Assembly: GCA_002385465.1 (NCBI GenBank)
Contig: DGDN01000083.1
Location: 906-33,067, forward strand
From: Candidatus Fermentithermobacillaceae bacterium UBA3951
GTDB taxonomy: Bacteria; Bacillota; Sulfobacillia; Fermentithermobacillales; Fermentithermobacillaceae
Direction of reading: 5' to 3'
DNA: 32,162 nt
The notes beneath the pieces were generated by a model, which worked only from the letters and a program-made list of their open reading frames with translations, made no database searches and was not told the DNA's origin. Position 1 is the stretch's first letter. Every line of letters begins with the position of its first letter. Below, piece after piece: positions 1-7,834 of the stretch. The translations under genes were made by a program, and so were the position numbers.

Positions 1-1005
1 CCTATTCGGCAACAGCCTCATCTCAATGATTTGTTGCTCAAGCCGCCGGTTCGCTTCTCTCAGTTCTCGCGTCCTCAAATCAATCTGTTTCTTGAGCACG
101 AAGTTGACGCGCAAGTTTATCAAGAGAACAACCCCGGCCACACACATTAGCGCGGCCCCAACATATCCTGCCTTCTCCATAATCTCGCGAAACCGTGCCA
201 CCTCAGGCCGGATCCATTTCTCGTGTATCTCCTCATATTCGCCGCTCAGCCTTATTTGGTTTATCCCGCTGTTCAGCTGGTAAAGGAGAGCACTATCTTT
301 GGCCCTGACAGCCACGGAGTACTCAATCGGCACCAGGTAGTTGTTGATGATCGTGTAGTCTCGCTCCAAACCGGCCTGCTCGATCTGATAGACCAGACTG
401 TTCTTGACGCCAACTATCAAGTCTACTCTTCCGTCAAGCAAGAACCTTAAGGTCTGGCGCTGGTGTGGCGCAACCAGGGCGTAGAGATTCCGGAAGTTCC
501 TGAGCGACATGTACTCCACAAGGCCGTTCTCGAAAGCGGTGTGGTAGTAACCCGAACCGAGGTTCTCTCTTATCTCCCGAGCTCTTACAGACGGTGCTAC
601 AATGCTAACTTGCGACTGAGAGATGACGGTCGTTAGGCGCACGCTGTCGTCATGACGAACACCATTGTGAATACCCAATACAGCGTCAACTTGCTCAGAT
701 TTGAGCGCTTCCAGGCAGGCGGTGTTGCTGTTCATGGGAACGTATTCAACCTGCATATTGTAGCGCCTTGCTATGCTGTTGAGTATGTCTATGTGAGCGC
801 CCGCAGCTCTTCCATACGCATCAACAAACTGGTACGGGGGTAGGTCAGGCTGAAATGCCACTCTAAGCATGACCGTCATTGACGAAGCTCCCGTGGAAAG
901 CAGCGCAAGGAGAAAGAGGAGTGCCAGGGCGAGCAATGTAGCCGCTCTCCGGGAAGATCGCCCTCCAGGAGCGCTGTACATCATCGATATCGGAGCCCTA
1001 GCCAC
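1..1005 (-). CDS. Membrane sensor protein with periplasmic solute-binding (SBP family 3) domain, 5' part only
   Basis: The gene runs off the left edge, so only the first 335 or so residues are visible. I read it directly from the reverse strand. A hydrophobic signal or anchor segment lies near residues 20-40. A family 3 solute-binding (Venus-flytrap) domain follows to about residue 275, starting around the motif RVAFQPDLPPYQF. A single membrane span lies near residues 285-305, then a charged, probably coiled-coil segment (QIDLRTRELREANRRLEQQ). This layout is known from sensor kinases and diguanylate cyclases that sense ligands through a binding-protein-like domain; the output domain lies outside the window. 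The start is GTG at 1005, with GGAGGG at 1016-1011; two ATG codons at 984 and 981 are alternatives. It lies 89 bp downstream of the ferredoxin gene in the same direction. Confidence 0.8.
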   Translation of the reverse strand, partial: MARAPISMMYSAPGGRSSRRAATLLALALLFLLALLSTGASSMTVMLRVAFQPDLPPYQFVDAYGRAAGAHIDILNSIARRYNMQVEYVPMNSNTACLEALKSEQVDAVLGIHNGVRHDDSVRLTTVISQSQVSIVAPSVRAREIRENLGSGYYHTAFENGLVEYMSLRNFRNLYALVAPHQRQTLRFLLDGRVDLIVGVKNSLVYQIEQAGLERDYTIINNYLVPIEYSVAVRAKDSALLYQLNSGINQIRLSGEYEEIHEKWIRPEVARFREIMEKAGYVGAALMCVAGVVLLINLRVNFVLKKQIDLRTRELREANRRLEQQIIEMRLLPNR

Positions 1006-1041
1006 AGCACCCCTCCGTTAGAAAAGTCACACCTTACGTCT

Positions 1042-1062
1042 AAAGAGGCATTTTACCTCTTT
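1042..1062 (-). terminator. Small hairpin between korD and the sensor gene, possible weak terminator
   Basis: AAAGAGG and CCTCTTT form a perfect 7-bp stem around a 7-nt loop, in the 89-bp gap after the ferredoxin gene. There is no clear U-tract beyond the stem on the minus strand, so it may be only partly effective or may be an RNA processing site. Confidence 0.35.
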
Positions 1063-1094
1063 GGCGGGTTTGAAACTGCCGGGTGGAAACCACC

Positions 1095-1334
1095 TCAGCC
1101 GGCCTTCTCGGTATCGCTTGAACGAGAGCGGCTTACGTAGATCGCGAGGTCAGGGCAGTTTATCTCGCACATTTTGCATTCTACGCACCTCTCGGGAAAC
1201 CCTACCTCGGGAAGGGTAAACCCTTTCTCATTTAGCGTTTTGCCCATAACAAACACGTCGCGTGGGCAATAGTAAACGCATAGGCCACAGCCTTTGCAGA
1301 TCCTTCCATCAATGTAGATCGCCAAGTTGTCCAC
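1095..1334 (-). CDS. korD: 2-oxoacid:ferredoxin oxidoreductase delta subunit (4Fe-4S ferredoxin)
   Basis: This 79-residue protein carries two cysteine clusters of the bacterial 2[4Fe-4S] type: CKGCGLCVYYCP near residues 13-24 and CVECKMCEINCP near residues 50-61. In the KGOR/OOR family such a subunit passes electrons from the thiamine-diphosphate site to free ferredoxin. It is the last gene of the kor-suc operon and overlaps the end of the sucD-like gene by 26 bp, which suggests translational coupling. The start is uncertain. GTG at 1334 sits almost against the purine-rich AGAGG, whereas TTG at 1325 has a better 9-nt spacing and would give a protein three residues shorter. The visible context (alpha, beta and gamma subunits upstream) supports the delta-subunit role over a free ferredoxin. 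Confidence 0.85.
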   Translation of the reverse strand: MDNLAIYIDGRICKGCGLCVYYCPRDVFVMGKTLNEKGFTLPEVGFPERCVECKMCEINCPDLAIYVSRSRSSDTEKAG

Positions 1335-2199
1335 CTCTCAGCCTGCGTATGATTTCCACGATCTCCGCGGGCGTTCGCGCAATCTTCGCTCCGGCGTCTC
1401 TAAGAGCCTGAATCTTGGCCTGCGCGGTACCTTTGGTGCCCTCGATAATAGCGCCCGCGTGGCCCAAGGACTTGCCCTGAGGAGCCGCCCGGCCCACGAT
1501 CATCGCCACAACCGGCTTCGTCACGCTGGCCTTCACGAACCGGGCAACTTCTTCTTCCATGGTGCCGCCTATTTCCCCTAAGACCACAATGACCTCAGTT
1601 TCCGGGTCATCTTGAAAAAGAGCTACGGCTTCTTTTTGGGTGAACCCCCATACAGGTCCTCCACCGATGGCCAAGACGGTCGATTGGCCTATGCCGGCTT
1701 CAGTGAGGGTCTTGCCTACTTCGTATGAAAGGGCGCCGCTCTTTGAGACTAGACCTACGGAGCCTTCCCGGTACATCCTCGGGGGATGAGCTCCGAGCTT
1801 GCACTTTCCGGGAGATATGATACCCGCGCTACCCGGCCCAAGCATCCGCGCGTTGTGAAGCCGGGCGTACGTTACAATCTCCATCACGTCGTGGTCCGGA
1901 ATGCCCTCGGTCGTTATGACAAAGAACTTGATGCCGCTGTCTATGATCTCAAAAGCGGCATCCTTGGCGAGCGGCGCGGGGACGAAGCTGATGGCGGCAT
2001 CGATGCGGTGCTCTTTGCACGCTTGAGATATGGAGTCATATACGGGTACTCCTTCTACAGTGAGCCCGCCTTTGCCGGGCGTAACGCCTGCCACAATCTT
2101 GGTCCCGTATTCCTTCATGACCTTGGTTTGCAGTGAACCTGACCTGCCGGTAATACCCTGCACCAGAACCTGCGTGTCTTTTCCCACTAGGATGGCCAT
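1309..2199 (-). CDS. sucD: Succinyl-CoA synthetase alpha-subunit-like protein (acyl-CoA ligase, phosphohistidine subunit)
   Basis: The 296 residues match the usual SucD length. The N-terminal CoA-binding Rossmann domain shows VQGITGRSGSLQ near residues 13-24. The phosphorylated histidine is His247 in SLGHAGAIIEG. This subunit carries the phosphohistidine that moves phosphate between acyl-CoA and nucleotide. Two motifs differ from textbook SucD: GPGSAGIISPG stands where GPNxPGxIxPG is usual, and AIGGGPVWG stands where GIGGDPIxG is usual. These lie around the CoA/acyl site, so the substrate may not be succinate. The start overlaps the sucC stop as TGATG. The position between kor subunits implies that it uses the acyl-CoA made by that enzyme. 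Confidence 0.88.
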   Translation of the reverse strand: MAILVGKDTQVLVQGITGRSGSLQTKVMKEYGTKIVAGVTPGKGGLTVEGVPVYDSISQACKEHRIDAAISFVPAPLAKDAAFEIIDSGIKFFVITTEGIPDHDVMEIVTYARLHNARMLGPGSAGIISPGKCKLGAHPPRMYREGSVGLVSKSGALSYEVGKTLTEAGIGQSTVLAIGGGPVWGFTQKEAVALFQDDPETEVIVVLGEIGGTMEEEVARFVKASVTKPVVAMIVGRAAPQGKSLGHAGAIIEGTKGTAQAKIQALRDAGAKIARTPAEIVEIIRRLRGGQLGDLH

Positions 2200-3332
2200 C
2201 AGTCGTCACTCCCTCCTGCCGCTCTGGTTACCGCAGCCCTCACGGCGGTCAAGAGGTCGTCGTAAGTTGAAAAGCCCGCCTGCCTCATCATCTCGATGCC
2301 TACCTCTTCCATAGTGCCGCACATCCTCACGAAGATGGGGATGTCCGGCTTGTGCTCCTCATAGTAGCGGATGATCCCTTCTGCCATTTCATCCATCCGG
2401 TTGAACCCGCCGATCAATACGACCAGGAGGCTCCGCACCTTTTCGTCGGCAAGAACCATACTCATAGCGTCATAGATAACTTGGGGGCTGGTAAATCCGC
2501 CCATCTCGCAGAAGTCGGCGGCCACGCCACCTTCGTCGCGGATGAGGTCAATGGTCAGCATCCCTGTGCCGGCTCCGTCGGATATGAGCCCTACTGTGCC
2601 GTCAAGCGGCACATAGGTGATTGTGTCTGAGCGCACCTCTTCTAGGGATACGTCCAGGCGTTTTGTCTGCTCAGCCTTTAGTTCGGACAAAAGCTCCCCG
2701 CGACGAAAAGCGGCCTTGTCGTCGAGAACCATCTTTCCGTCCAGGGCCACAAACCCCTCTGGGGTGGCAACCAGCGGGTTCACCTCAACAAGGGTTGCGT
2801 CGCATGCGGTGAAGACCGACCAGAGACCATCGACCACCTTTTGGAGATCCCTCGTGTCGCTCACGCCCATACCTTTGGCTAGGGCGCGAACTTGGTATTG
2901 CTTTGGACCCGTAAGCGGGTCTATCTCAATGGTCACGATTTTCTCCGGCGTCTCTTTGGCTACGCTCTCGATTTCCACTCCGCCTTCTTCGCTCGCCACA
3001 AGAACCGGAGTAGCCGTCGTACCCCTGACGGTTATGGAAATGTAGTACTCATGGAGGATATTGGCCTTCTCCTCCGCCAACACGGCCCTGACCTTCTCCC
3101 CCCTGATCTCCAGGGCGAGCAGGCGCTCAACAAGGGTTACAACATCCTCGCTGCCATCCCATATCACGACGCCCCCGGCCTTTCCGCGTCCCCCTGTGAG
3201 CGCTTGAGCCTTTAGGACCAGAGGAGGTCCAAGCGAAGCTGCCTCATCTCTCCTCGTGATGAGAGTACCGTTGGGCACGGCGATGCCGTGGCGGCGGAAA
3301 ATCTCCTTAGCCTGGAACTCGAAGAGTTTCAT
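2199..3332 (-). CDS. sucC: Succinyl-CoA synthetase beta-subunit-like protein (ATP-grasp acyl-CoA ligase)
   Basis: The 377 residues match SucC. The N-terminal ATP-grasp domain begins MKLFEFQAKEIFRRHGI and has the glycine-rich KAQALTGGRGKAGGV segment near residues 40-55. Acidic metal-binding residues occur in VEVNPLVATPEG and VALDGKMVLDD. The C-terminal flavodoxin-like domain contains GGFTSPQVIYDAM and IGGFNRMDEMAEGI, where typical SucC has GGxAxxEKV and a GGITRCDDVAxGI-like motif. The enzyme would make ATP or GTP plus a free acid from acyl-CoA. It overlaps korC upstream by 4 bp (ATGA) and sucD downstream by 1 bp, so the three are almost certainly co-translated. The changed GGITRCD motif, together with the SucD changes, points to a divergent clade. 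Confidence 0.88.
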   Translation of the reverse strand: MKLFEFQAKEIFRRHGIAVPNGTLITRRDEAASLGPPLVLKAQALTGGRGKAGGVVIWDGSEDVVTLVERLLALEIRGEKVRAVLAEEKANILHEYYISITVRGTTATPVLVASEEGGVEIESVAKETPEKIVTIEIDPLTGPKQYQVRALAKGMGVSDTRDLQKVVDGLWSVFTACDATLVEVNPLVATPEGFVALDGKMVLDDKAAFRRGELLSELKAEQTKRLDVSLEEVRSDTITYVPLDGTVGLISDGAGTGMLTIDLIRDEGGVAADFCEMGGFTSPQVIYDAMSMVLADEKVRSLLVVLIGGFNRMDEMAEGIIRYYEEHKPDIPIFVRMCGTMEEVGIEMMRQAGFSTYDDLLTAVRAAVTRAAGGSDD

Positions 3333-3886
3333 GATTCCATGACCTCCAGATTTACGCCTTTGGCGATCTCTCTACCGGCCTCCAGCGCGCGGAGGTTCAG
3401 ATCCACAAACCTAGCGGGGACCGACTCTTTCACAACTTCGGCCAAGTCGTCTTTGCTCATCATGTTCGTCGCTGCCTGTAGGAACCCCAGGATCACCATG
3501 TTGGCGCATATCCTGCTGCCTAAAGCCTGCGCGGTCTCAGTTGCGGGCACCTTGAACACTCTGGCCTTGGTGTCGTGGGTGTCCGTTACGAGGCCTGGAT
3601 CTATGATCAAGACCCCGTCCTCCTTGAGGCTCGGCAGGTACCTGTCCAAAGCGGTCTGAGACATCGCCACAAGAATGTCCTTCATGGCAACATGCGGCGA
3701 GTTCAGGGGTTTATCCCAGATGACAAGCTCAGCCTGGCACTGTCCTCCCCGGGCTTCCGAACCGTACGACTGCGTTTGGACAGCATAAAGCCCCGCTTTT
3801 GTCACCAGAGCAGTGCCGAAGACAACCGACGACAATACTATCCCTTGACCTCCAAAGCCGCAAAACCGTATGCTAAGCTGCTTCAT
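3329..3886 (-). CDS. korC: 2-oxoacid:ferredoxin oxidoreductase gamma subunit
   Basis: This is a 185-residue protein of the pyruvate/ketoisovalerate oxidoreductase catalytic-domain family. The N-terminal motif CGFGGQGIVLSS near residues 9-20 and the segment QTQSYGSEARGGQCQAELVI are diagnostic. The gamma subunit completes the CoA-dependent 2-oxoacid:ferredoxin oxidoreductase together with KorA and KorB. Its start overlaps the end of korB by 4 bp (ATGA pattern) and its end overlaps sucC by 4 bp. The length fits stand-alone gamma subunits of 2-oxoglutarate-type enzymes. The exact substrate (2-oxoglutarate, pyruvate or branched-chain 2-oxoacids) cannot be read from this subunit. Confidence 0.92.
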   Translation of the reverse strand: MKQLSIRFCGFGGQGIVLSSVVFGTALVTKAGLYAVQTQSYGSEARGGQCQAELVIWDKPLNSPHVAMKDILVAMSQTALDRYLPSLKEDGVLIIDPGLVTDTHDTKARVFKVPATETAQALGSRICANMVILGFLQAATNMMSKDDLAEVVKESVPARFVDLNLRALEAGREIAKGVNLEVMES

Positions 3887-4698
3887 TCTGCTCTCTCCAC
3901 TTCGTAGCGAGTAGTACCGCGGTACACAGGCCGCTCTGTGTTGACAAACTCTCCAAGGACAAACTTCCCTTCCCGTTCGGAAGGGTCTAGCGATTCTGCC
4001 TGGACTTTCGTGATCGACCGTTCATCGATCCATTTGAGGAGGTCCGCCGGATTGCCGCTGCCGATGGCGTACCTACCGAAATGAGTGGGGCACTGGGCCA
4101 CGATCTCGACCACGGAAAAGCCTTTATGGGAAAGGGCCGTCTTAATCGATCTAATGGCTTGGAGGGGTTTATTGGGCGTCCAACGTGCCACATAGGTCGC
4201 TCCGGCCGTCTCGGCCAGCCGGCAAATGTCGAACGGTGGCTCTCCGCTCCCATACGGAGTAGTAGTGGTCACAGAGCTGTAAGGAGTCGTGGGAGCGACC
4301 TGTCCTCCTGTCATGGCGAAGTTCAGGTTGTTTACGACAATCATGGTTACGTCCAGGTTTCTTCGAGCAGCGTGAATGAAGTGGTTTCCACCTATGGAAA
4401 CGGCGTCTCCGTCTCCTGCGAAAACAACCACTTTGAGCTCCGGCTTGGCGAGCTTTATACCCATCGCCCATGCCAGAGTTCGCCCGTGTACTCCATGGAG
4501 CACATCAACATTGAGGTATATGGGTATGCGGGCCGCACAGCCAACCCCACCGATCGCGACTATGTTGTCCAGATTGAGGCTGAGTTCATGGGCGGCTCTT
4601 GTGAAATACTGAAGCACTTGGCCAGCCCCGCAACCCGGGCAGAAGAAATGCGGGAGACCGTGAGGTCGTACGTACTTTCTCATTGGGTTGATCGTCAT
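3883..4698 (-). CDS. korB: 2-oxoacid:ferredoxin oxidoreductase beta subunit (thiamine diphosphate subunit)
   Basis: This 271-residue subunit binds thiamine diphosphate. The N-terminal HFFCPGCGAGQVLQ provides the conserved CxxC pair, and the ThDP/Mg motif is seen in FAGDGDAVSIGGNHFIHAARRN followed by NNLNFAMTGGQVAPTTP. This part of the enzyme carries out decarboxylation of the 2-oxoacid. I chose ATG at 4698, preceded by GAGGAGG and overlapping the korA stop as ATGA. A longer reading frame back to 4782 would add 28 residues of unrelated sequence that lie inside korA. The gene is tightly packed between korA and korC. Confidence 0.93.
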   Translation of the reverse strand: MTINPMRKYVRPHGLPHFFCPGCGAGQVLQYFTRAAHELSLNLDNIVAIGGVGCAARIPIYLNVDVLHGVHGRTLAWAMGIKLAKPELKVVVFAGDGDAVSIGGNHFIHAARRNLDVTMIVVNNLNFAMTGGQVAPTTPYSSVTTTTPYGSGEPPFDICRLAETAGATYVARWTPNKPLQAIRSIKTALSHKGFSVVEIVAQCPTHFGRYAIGSGNPADLLKWIDERSITKVQAESLDPSEREGKFVLGEFVNTERPVYRGTTRYEVERAE

Positions 4699-5855
4699 CT
4701 TCGGGCCTCCTCGATTACGGCCAGGATCTCGTCGGGCGAGTGGATAAGGCCGCGGTTCTTGGTCGCTCTGAACGTCCTGCACCTACCTCCGACCACGCGT
4801 TCAACCTCGCCTGCGTACTTGCCCATGTTCATCTCTACAGAGATAATTGCGTCCACCTGGCCAGCAACCTCACGGATCTCATCCTCCGGCACCGGCCAAA
4901 CGGTCCCGAGCTTCAAGACGCCCACCTTAATGCCCTTATCTCTGGCCAATTCCGCAGCGTCTATCGCGGGTCTTACTTCGCTCCCGTAGGTCACAAGAGC
5001 TATCTGCGCATCGTCCATGTGAAAAGACTCTGTGAAGCAGATGTCCTTGCGGTTATCCCTGATCTTGCCTGTTATCCGTTTGTAGAGCCCTTCGAACACG
5101 TTGGGGTCCCAGTCGATCCTGCCTCGTTCATCGTGAGGGTTGAGGGAATAGATGACGTTGTAACCCGATCCTAATGGCGCCCAGTCAGGTGTGCCCGACG
5201 GCTCGGCCTTATATGGCAGGAACTCGGGAGACGGAGGCTGTGTGACCTTCCTCCGGTTCACTATGGGGATTGCATCAGCAGGCGGGATCAGTATCCGTTC
5301 CCGCATGAGAGCGAGGGTTGTCTCGGACATGACGATAACGGGGCTTCTGTACTTCTCGGCCAAGTTAAACGCCCTTATCGCGTAGTCGAACAGTTCTTGT
5401 ACCGAAGACGGCGCCAAGACTATGGCTTCGTAGTCACCGCTGGCGCCCCACCTCATCTGCATCACATCTGCTTGAGAGGCGAAGTTCTCACCCCGGCAGC
5501 GTTGCACATCCACCACAACCACGGGCGCTTCAACCGCATAGCAATACCCGAGGCCTTCCTGCATGTAGTTGAAACCCGCGCTGGCCGTCGCAGTCATCGC
5601 CTTGGCTCCCGCTAAAGACGCCCCTGCTAAGGCGTATATTGAAGCCAGCTCGTCCTCACCTTGGACGAATACCCCTCCCACTTCTGGAAGTCGCTGTGAC
5701 ATCCTTTCAGATATCTCGTTCGCGGGAGTTATTGGGTAGCCTGCGAAAAAGTCACAGCCTGCTGCCAGAGCCCCTTCTGCGACAGCATAGTTGCCCAGCA
5801 TAAAGTGCACACCCGTGAGCACCCTTCCCCGGGACTCTGTCCTTGTGTCAGTCAT
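4695..5855 (-). CDS. korA: 2-oxoacid:ferredoxin oxidoreductase alpha subunit
   Basis: The 386-residue protein contains the pyrimidine-binding domain with GYPITPANEISERMS near residues 39-53, GEDELASIYALAGASLAGAKAMTATAS after it, and a C-terminal transketolase-like domain (ALVTYGSEVRPAIDAAEL). Alpha subunits of about 380 residues with this YPITP motif are typical of 2-oxoglutarate or related 2-oxoacid:ferredoxin oxidoreductases. It is the first gene of the tight series korA-korB-korC-sucC-sucD-korD. The ribosome site AAGGAGG stands 7 nt before the ATG. The gap to the upstream gamma-glutamyltransferase gene is 77 bp and holds GTACGTAC at 5879-5886, a perfect 8-bp palindrome that might be a protein site. 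2-Oxoglutarate is the favoured substrate because of the suc partners, but this is inference. Confidence 0.93.
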   Translation of the reverse strand: MTDTRTESRGRVLTGVHFMLGNYAVAEGALAAGCDFFAGYPITPANEISERMSQRLPEVGGVFVQGEDELASIYALAGASLAGAKAMTATASAGFNYMQEGLGYCYAVEAPVVVVDVQRCRGENFASQADVMQMRWGASGDYEAIVLAPSSVQELFDYAIRAFNLAEKYRSPVIVMSETTLALMRERILIPPADAIPIVNRRKVTQPPSPEFLPYKAEPSGTPDWAPLGSGYNVIYSLNPHDERGRIDWDPNVFEGLYKRITGKIRDNRKDICFTESFHMDDAQIALVTYGSEVRPAIDAAELARDKGIKVGVLKLGTVWPVPEDEIREVAGQVDAIISVEMNMGKYAGEVERVVGGRCRTFRATKNRGLIHSPDEILAVIEEARR

Positions 5856-5932
5856 CTATAGGCCTCCTTCCAATGTTCGTACGTACAAGCACCGTCTTCA
5901 GGTGGCTATACTGATGGCAAGTCACAAGACGC

Positions 5933-7723
5933 CTACCACGCCAGGGCCATACCTTCCCTGCGGGGATCGGCTGCGCCCATCAGAACGCCGTTCCTGGGAT
6001 TGATGAGGACCACATGCACTGAAGACACTTGCGGTGCCCAATCCGGAAGTTTTCTCACGTCGTGCCCCATGTCTTGAAGCTCTCTTAGGGCCCGATCGTG
6101 AATGCGCGATTCAGCATCTACTCGCCCGGGATTGTAGGTAAACGGCGAGAATGAATCAGGGAAGTTCTTGGAGACTACTCTCGGCGACTCCACAGCTTCC
6201 TGCAAGTTCATACCGAAATCCACGATGTTGAGGAAAACCTGGAGCATCCCTTGTGTCTGAGCATCTCCGCCGGGACATCCGAACCCGAGTAAGGGCCTTC
6301 CATCCAGCATCACCAAGGCCGGATTGGGTGTCAACCGGGGACGCCTGCCCGGGGCCAGGGCAGCCGGGTGGCCCGCCAGAAGACGCGACTGACTACCCCT
6401 CCCCGAACAACTGAACCCCAGTCCAGGTATTATCGGGCCATGGAATATGGAGTCGCTTGGAGTCGCCGAGAAAACGTTTCCGTTCTCATCGGCGACCGCA
6501 ACGTAGGTCGTGTCGGTGGTGCGCGGCCCGTCACGTTGGATGTAGCGGGATACATCTACCGGTACTGGATGGACTTCCTCGGGCATGGCTCCAGGTTGAT
6601 ATCGCCACGGATTTCCGGGCTCCGGCATCTTGCCTGAAGCGCGGTCCAGTCGCACCCTCTTCGCCTGTTCCTTTGCGTATTCCTTAGATATGAGACCCTT
6701 AAGCGGCACAGGAGTATGTCTCGGATCGGAGTAGTAGTTCTCTCTATCGGCAAATCCCAGATCCATGGCTTCCAGAAGCAAATGAAGATACTCGGTTCCG
6801 TTGTGCTCAAGTCTCGTAAGGTCGAAATTCTCAAGGATGTTCAGGAACTCAAGGAGCAGCGGCCCCTGGCACCACGGTCCACAAGTATACACCTCATAAC
6901 CCTTGTATGTGCTTGAAAGCGGAAGAGATATCTCTGCTCTGTATGAAGCGAGGTCTTCATAGCGGATGAGCCCGCCGTTTTCCTCATGAAAGGCGCCGAC
7001 CTCCTCGGCGATAGAGCCTTTGTAGAAGAGATCGCGCGCCCTTTGTATTGCATCTTCTCTCGAAAGGCCCTGCCTTCGAGCCTTCGCCTCTTCGTCCATT
7101 AGACGCTTGAGAGTCAATCCAAGGTCTTCTTGGACAATTACATCTCCCGGGGAAGGGGCCAGACCGTTGGGGAAAAAGATGCGCCTGGCCTCGGGATCCA
7201 TTTTGTCAAGCTTCGGTTCGTATGCTTTAAGAGCGGAAGCCACCTGAACTGACACCGGAGCCCCCTTAAGTGCCAGTTCCATAGCCGGCTCCAGAACCTC
7301 GCAGAGAGTCAGCGTACCGAATCTTGAGAGGGCAGTCATCCATGCATCAGGCGCTCCGGGAACAACTGATCGCAAGATGCCTTCCGGAATGAAGTCTCCG
7401 CATCGACTCCGCATGTAATCGAGAGTCGCCATTCGAGGCCACACTCCCAGGCCATCTATGGTAACCGTCGTTCGAGATGGTCCCTCATGAAGAATGATGG
7501 GGGCTACCCCGCCAAAACTCGTTCTATCGAACAGAAGCACGTTAAGGGCCACTCCGGCTGCGATTCCGGCATCTATGGCTGAGCCTCCTGAACTTAGGAT
7601 GTGGTATCCGGCCGCGGTTGCCAGGAAGTGGCCGCTTGAGATAACGCCGTGCCTGCCCATAACAAGGGGGTGCCTCGTGTCTCCAGCAGTCAACCCAGCA
7701 GCGAAGTTGTCCCTGGTGTTCAT
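5933..7723 (-). CDS. Gamma-glutamyltransferase family protein, non-secreted type
   Basis: The 596 residues cover the whole Ntn-hydrolase family that self-cleaves to form an N-terminal threonine nucleophile. The likely nucleophile is Thr405 in TDTTYVAVADENGNVFSATPSD. Classical enzymes have TTH at this place; TTY is common among the cytoplasmic YwrD-like relatives. LGFGCPGGDAQTQGMLQVF near residues 479-497 matches the conserved PGG loop. There is no signal peptide, so it probably acts inside the cell on gamma-glutamyl compounds or related amides. The start at 7723 has GGAGG spaced 6-8 nt. It is the fifth gene after the promoter at 10874-10902 and lies 77 bp before korA, so released glutamate could feed 2-oxoglutarate oxidation. 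An acylase-like activity on another substrate is an alternative. Confidence 0.87.
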   Translation of the reverse strand: MNTRDNFAAGLTAGDTRHPLVMGRHGVISSGHFLATAAGYHILSSGGSAIDAGIAAGVALNVLLFDRTSFGGVAPIILHEGPSRTTVTIDGLGVWPRMATLDYMRSRCGDFIPEGILRSVVPGAPDAWMTALSRFGTLTLCEVLEPAMELALKGAPVSVQVASALKAYEPKLDKMDPEARRIFFPNGLAPSPGDVIVQEDLGLTLKRLMDEEAKARRQGLSREDAIQRARDLFYKGSIAEEVGAFHEENGGLIRYEDLASYRAEISLPLSSTYKGYEVYTCGPWCQGPLLLEFLNILENFDLTRLEHNGTEYLHLLLEAMDLGFADRENYYSDPRHTPVPLKGLISKEYAKEQAKRVRLDRASGKMPEPGNPWRYQPGAMPEEVHPVPVDVSRYIQRDGPRTTDTTYVAVADENGNVFSATPSDSIFHGPIIPGLGFSCSGRGSQSRLLAGHPAALAPGRRPRLTPNPALVMLDGRPLLGFGCPGGDAQTQGMLQVFLNIVDFGMNLQEAVESPRVVSKNFPDSFSPFTYNPGRVDAESRIHDRALRELQDMGHDVRKLPDWAPQVSSVHVVLINPRNGVLMGAADPRREGMALAW

Positions 7724-7782
7724 CTCGCCCTCCTCCAGACATCACCTGGGGTCATGCTCATGCTTCTAGGCTTGCAATGAGC

Positions 7783-7807
7783 GGAGGCTGTAGCTCATAC
7801 AGCCCCC
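7783..7807 (-). terminator. Hairpin between the membrane cluster and the gamma-glutamyltransferase gene
   Basis: GGCTGTA (7786-7792) pairs with TACAGCC (7798-7804) around a 5-nt loop, with two more G-C pairs beyond one mismatch. No U-run follows on either strand, so it is more likely an RNA stability or partial read-through element than a full terminator. It sits in the 111-bp gap. Confidence 0.35.
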
Positions 7808-7834
7808 GTCTCTGAAAAATGCAGTTCCTTCTTG

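Noticed and set aside
4081..4989. A plus-strand open frame of 302 codons
   Set aside because: It lies antisense to korB and korA, has no recognisable domain, and both opposite genes are clear.
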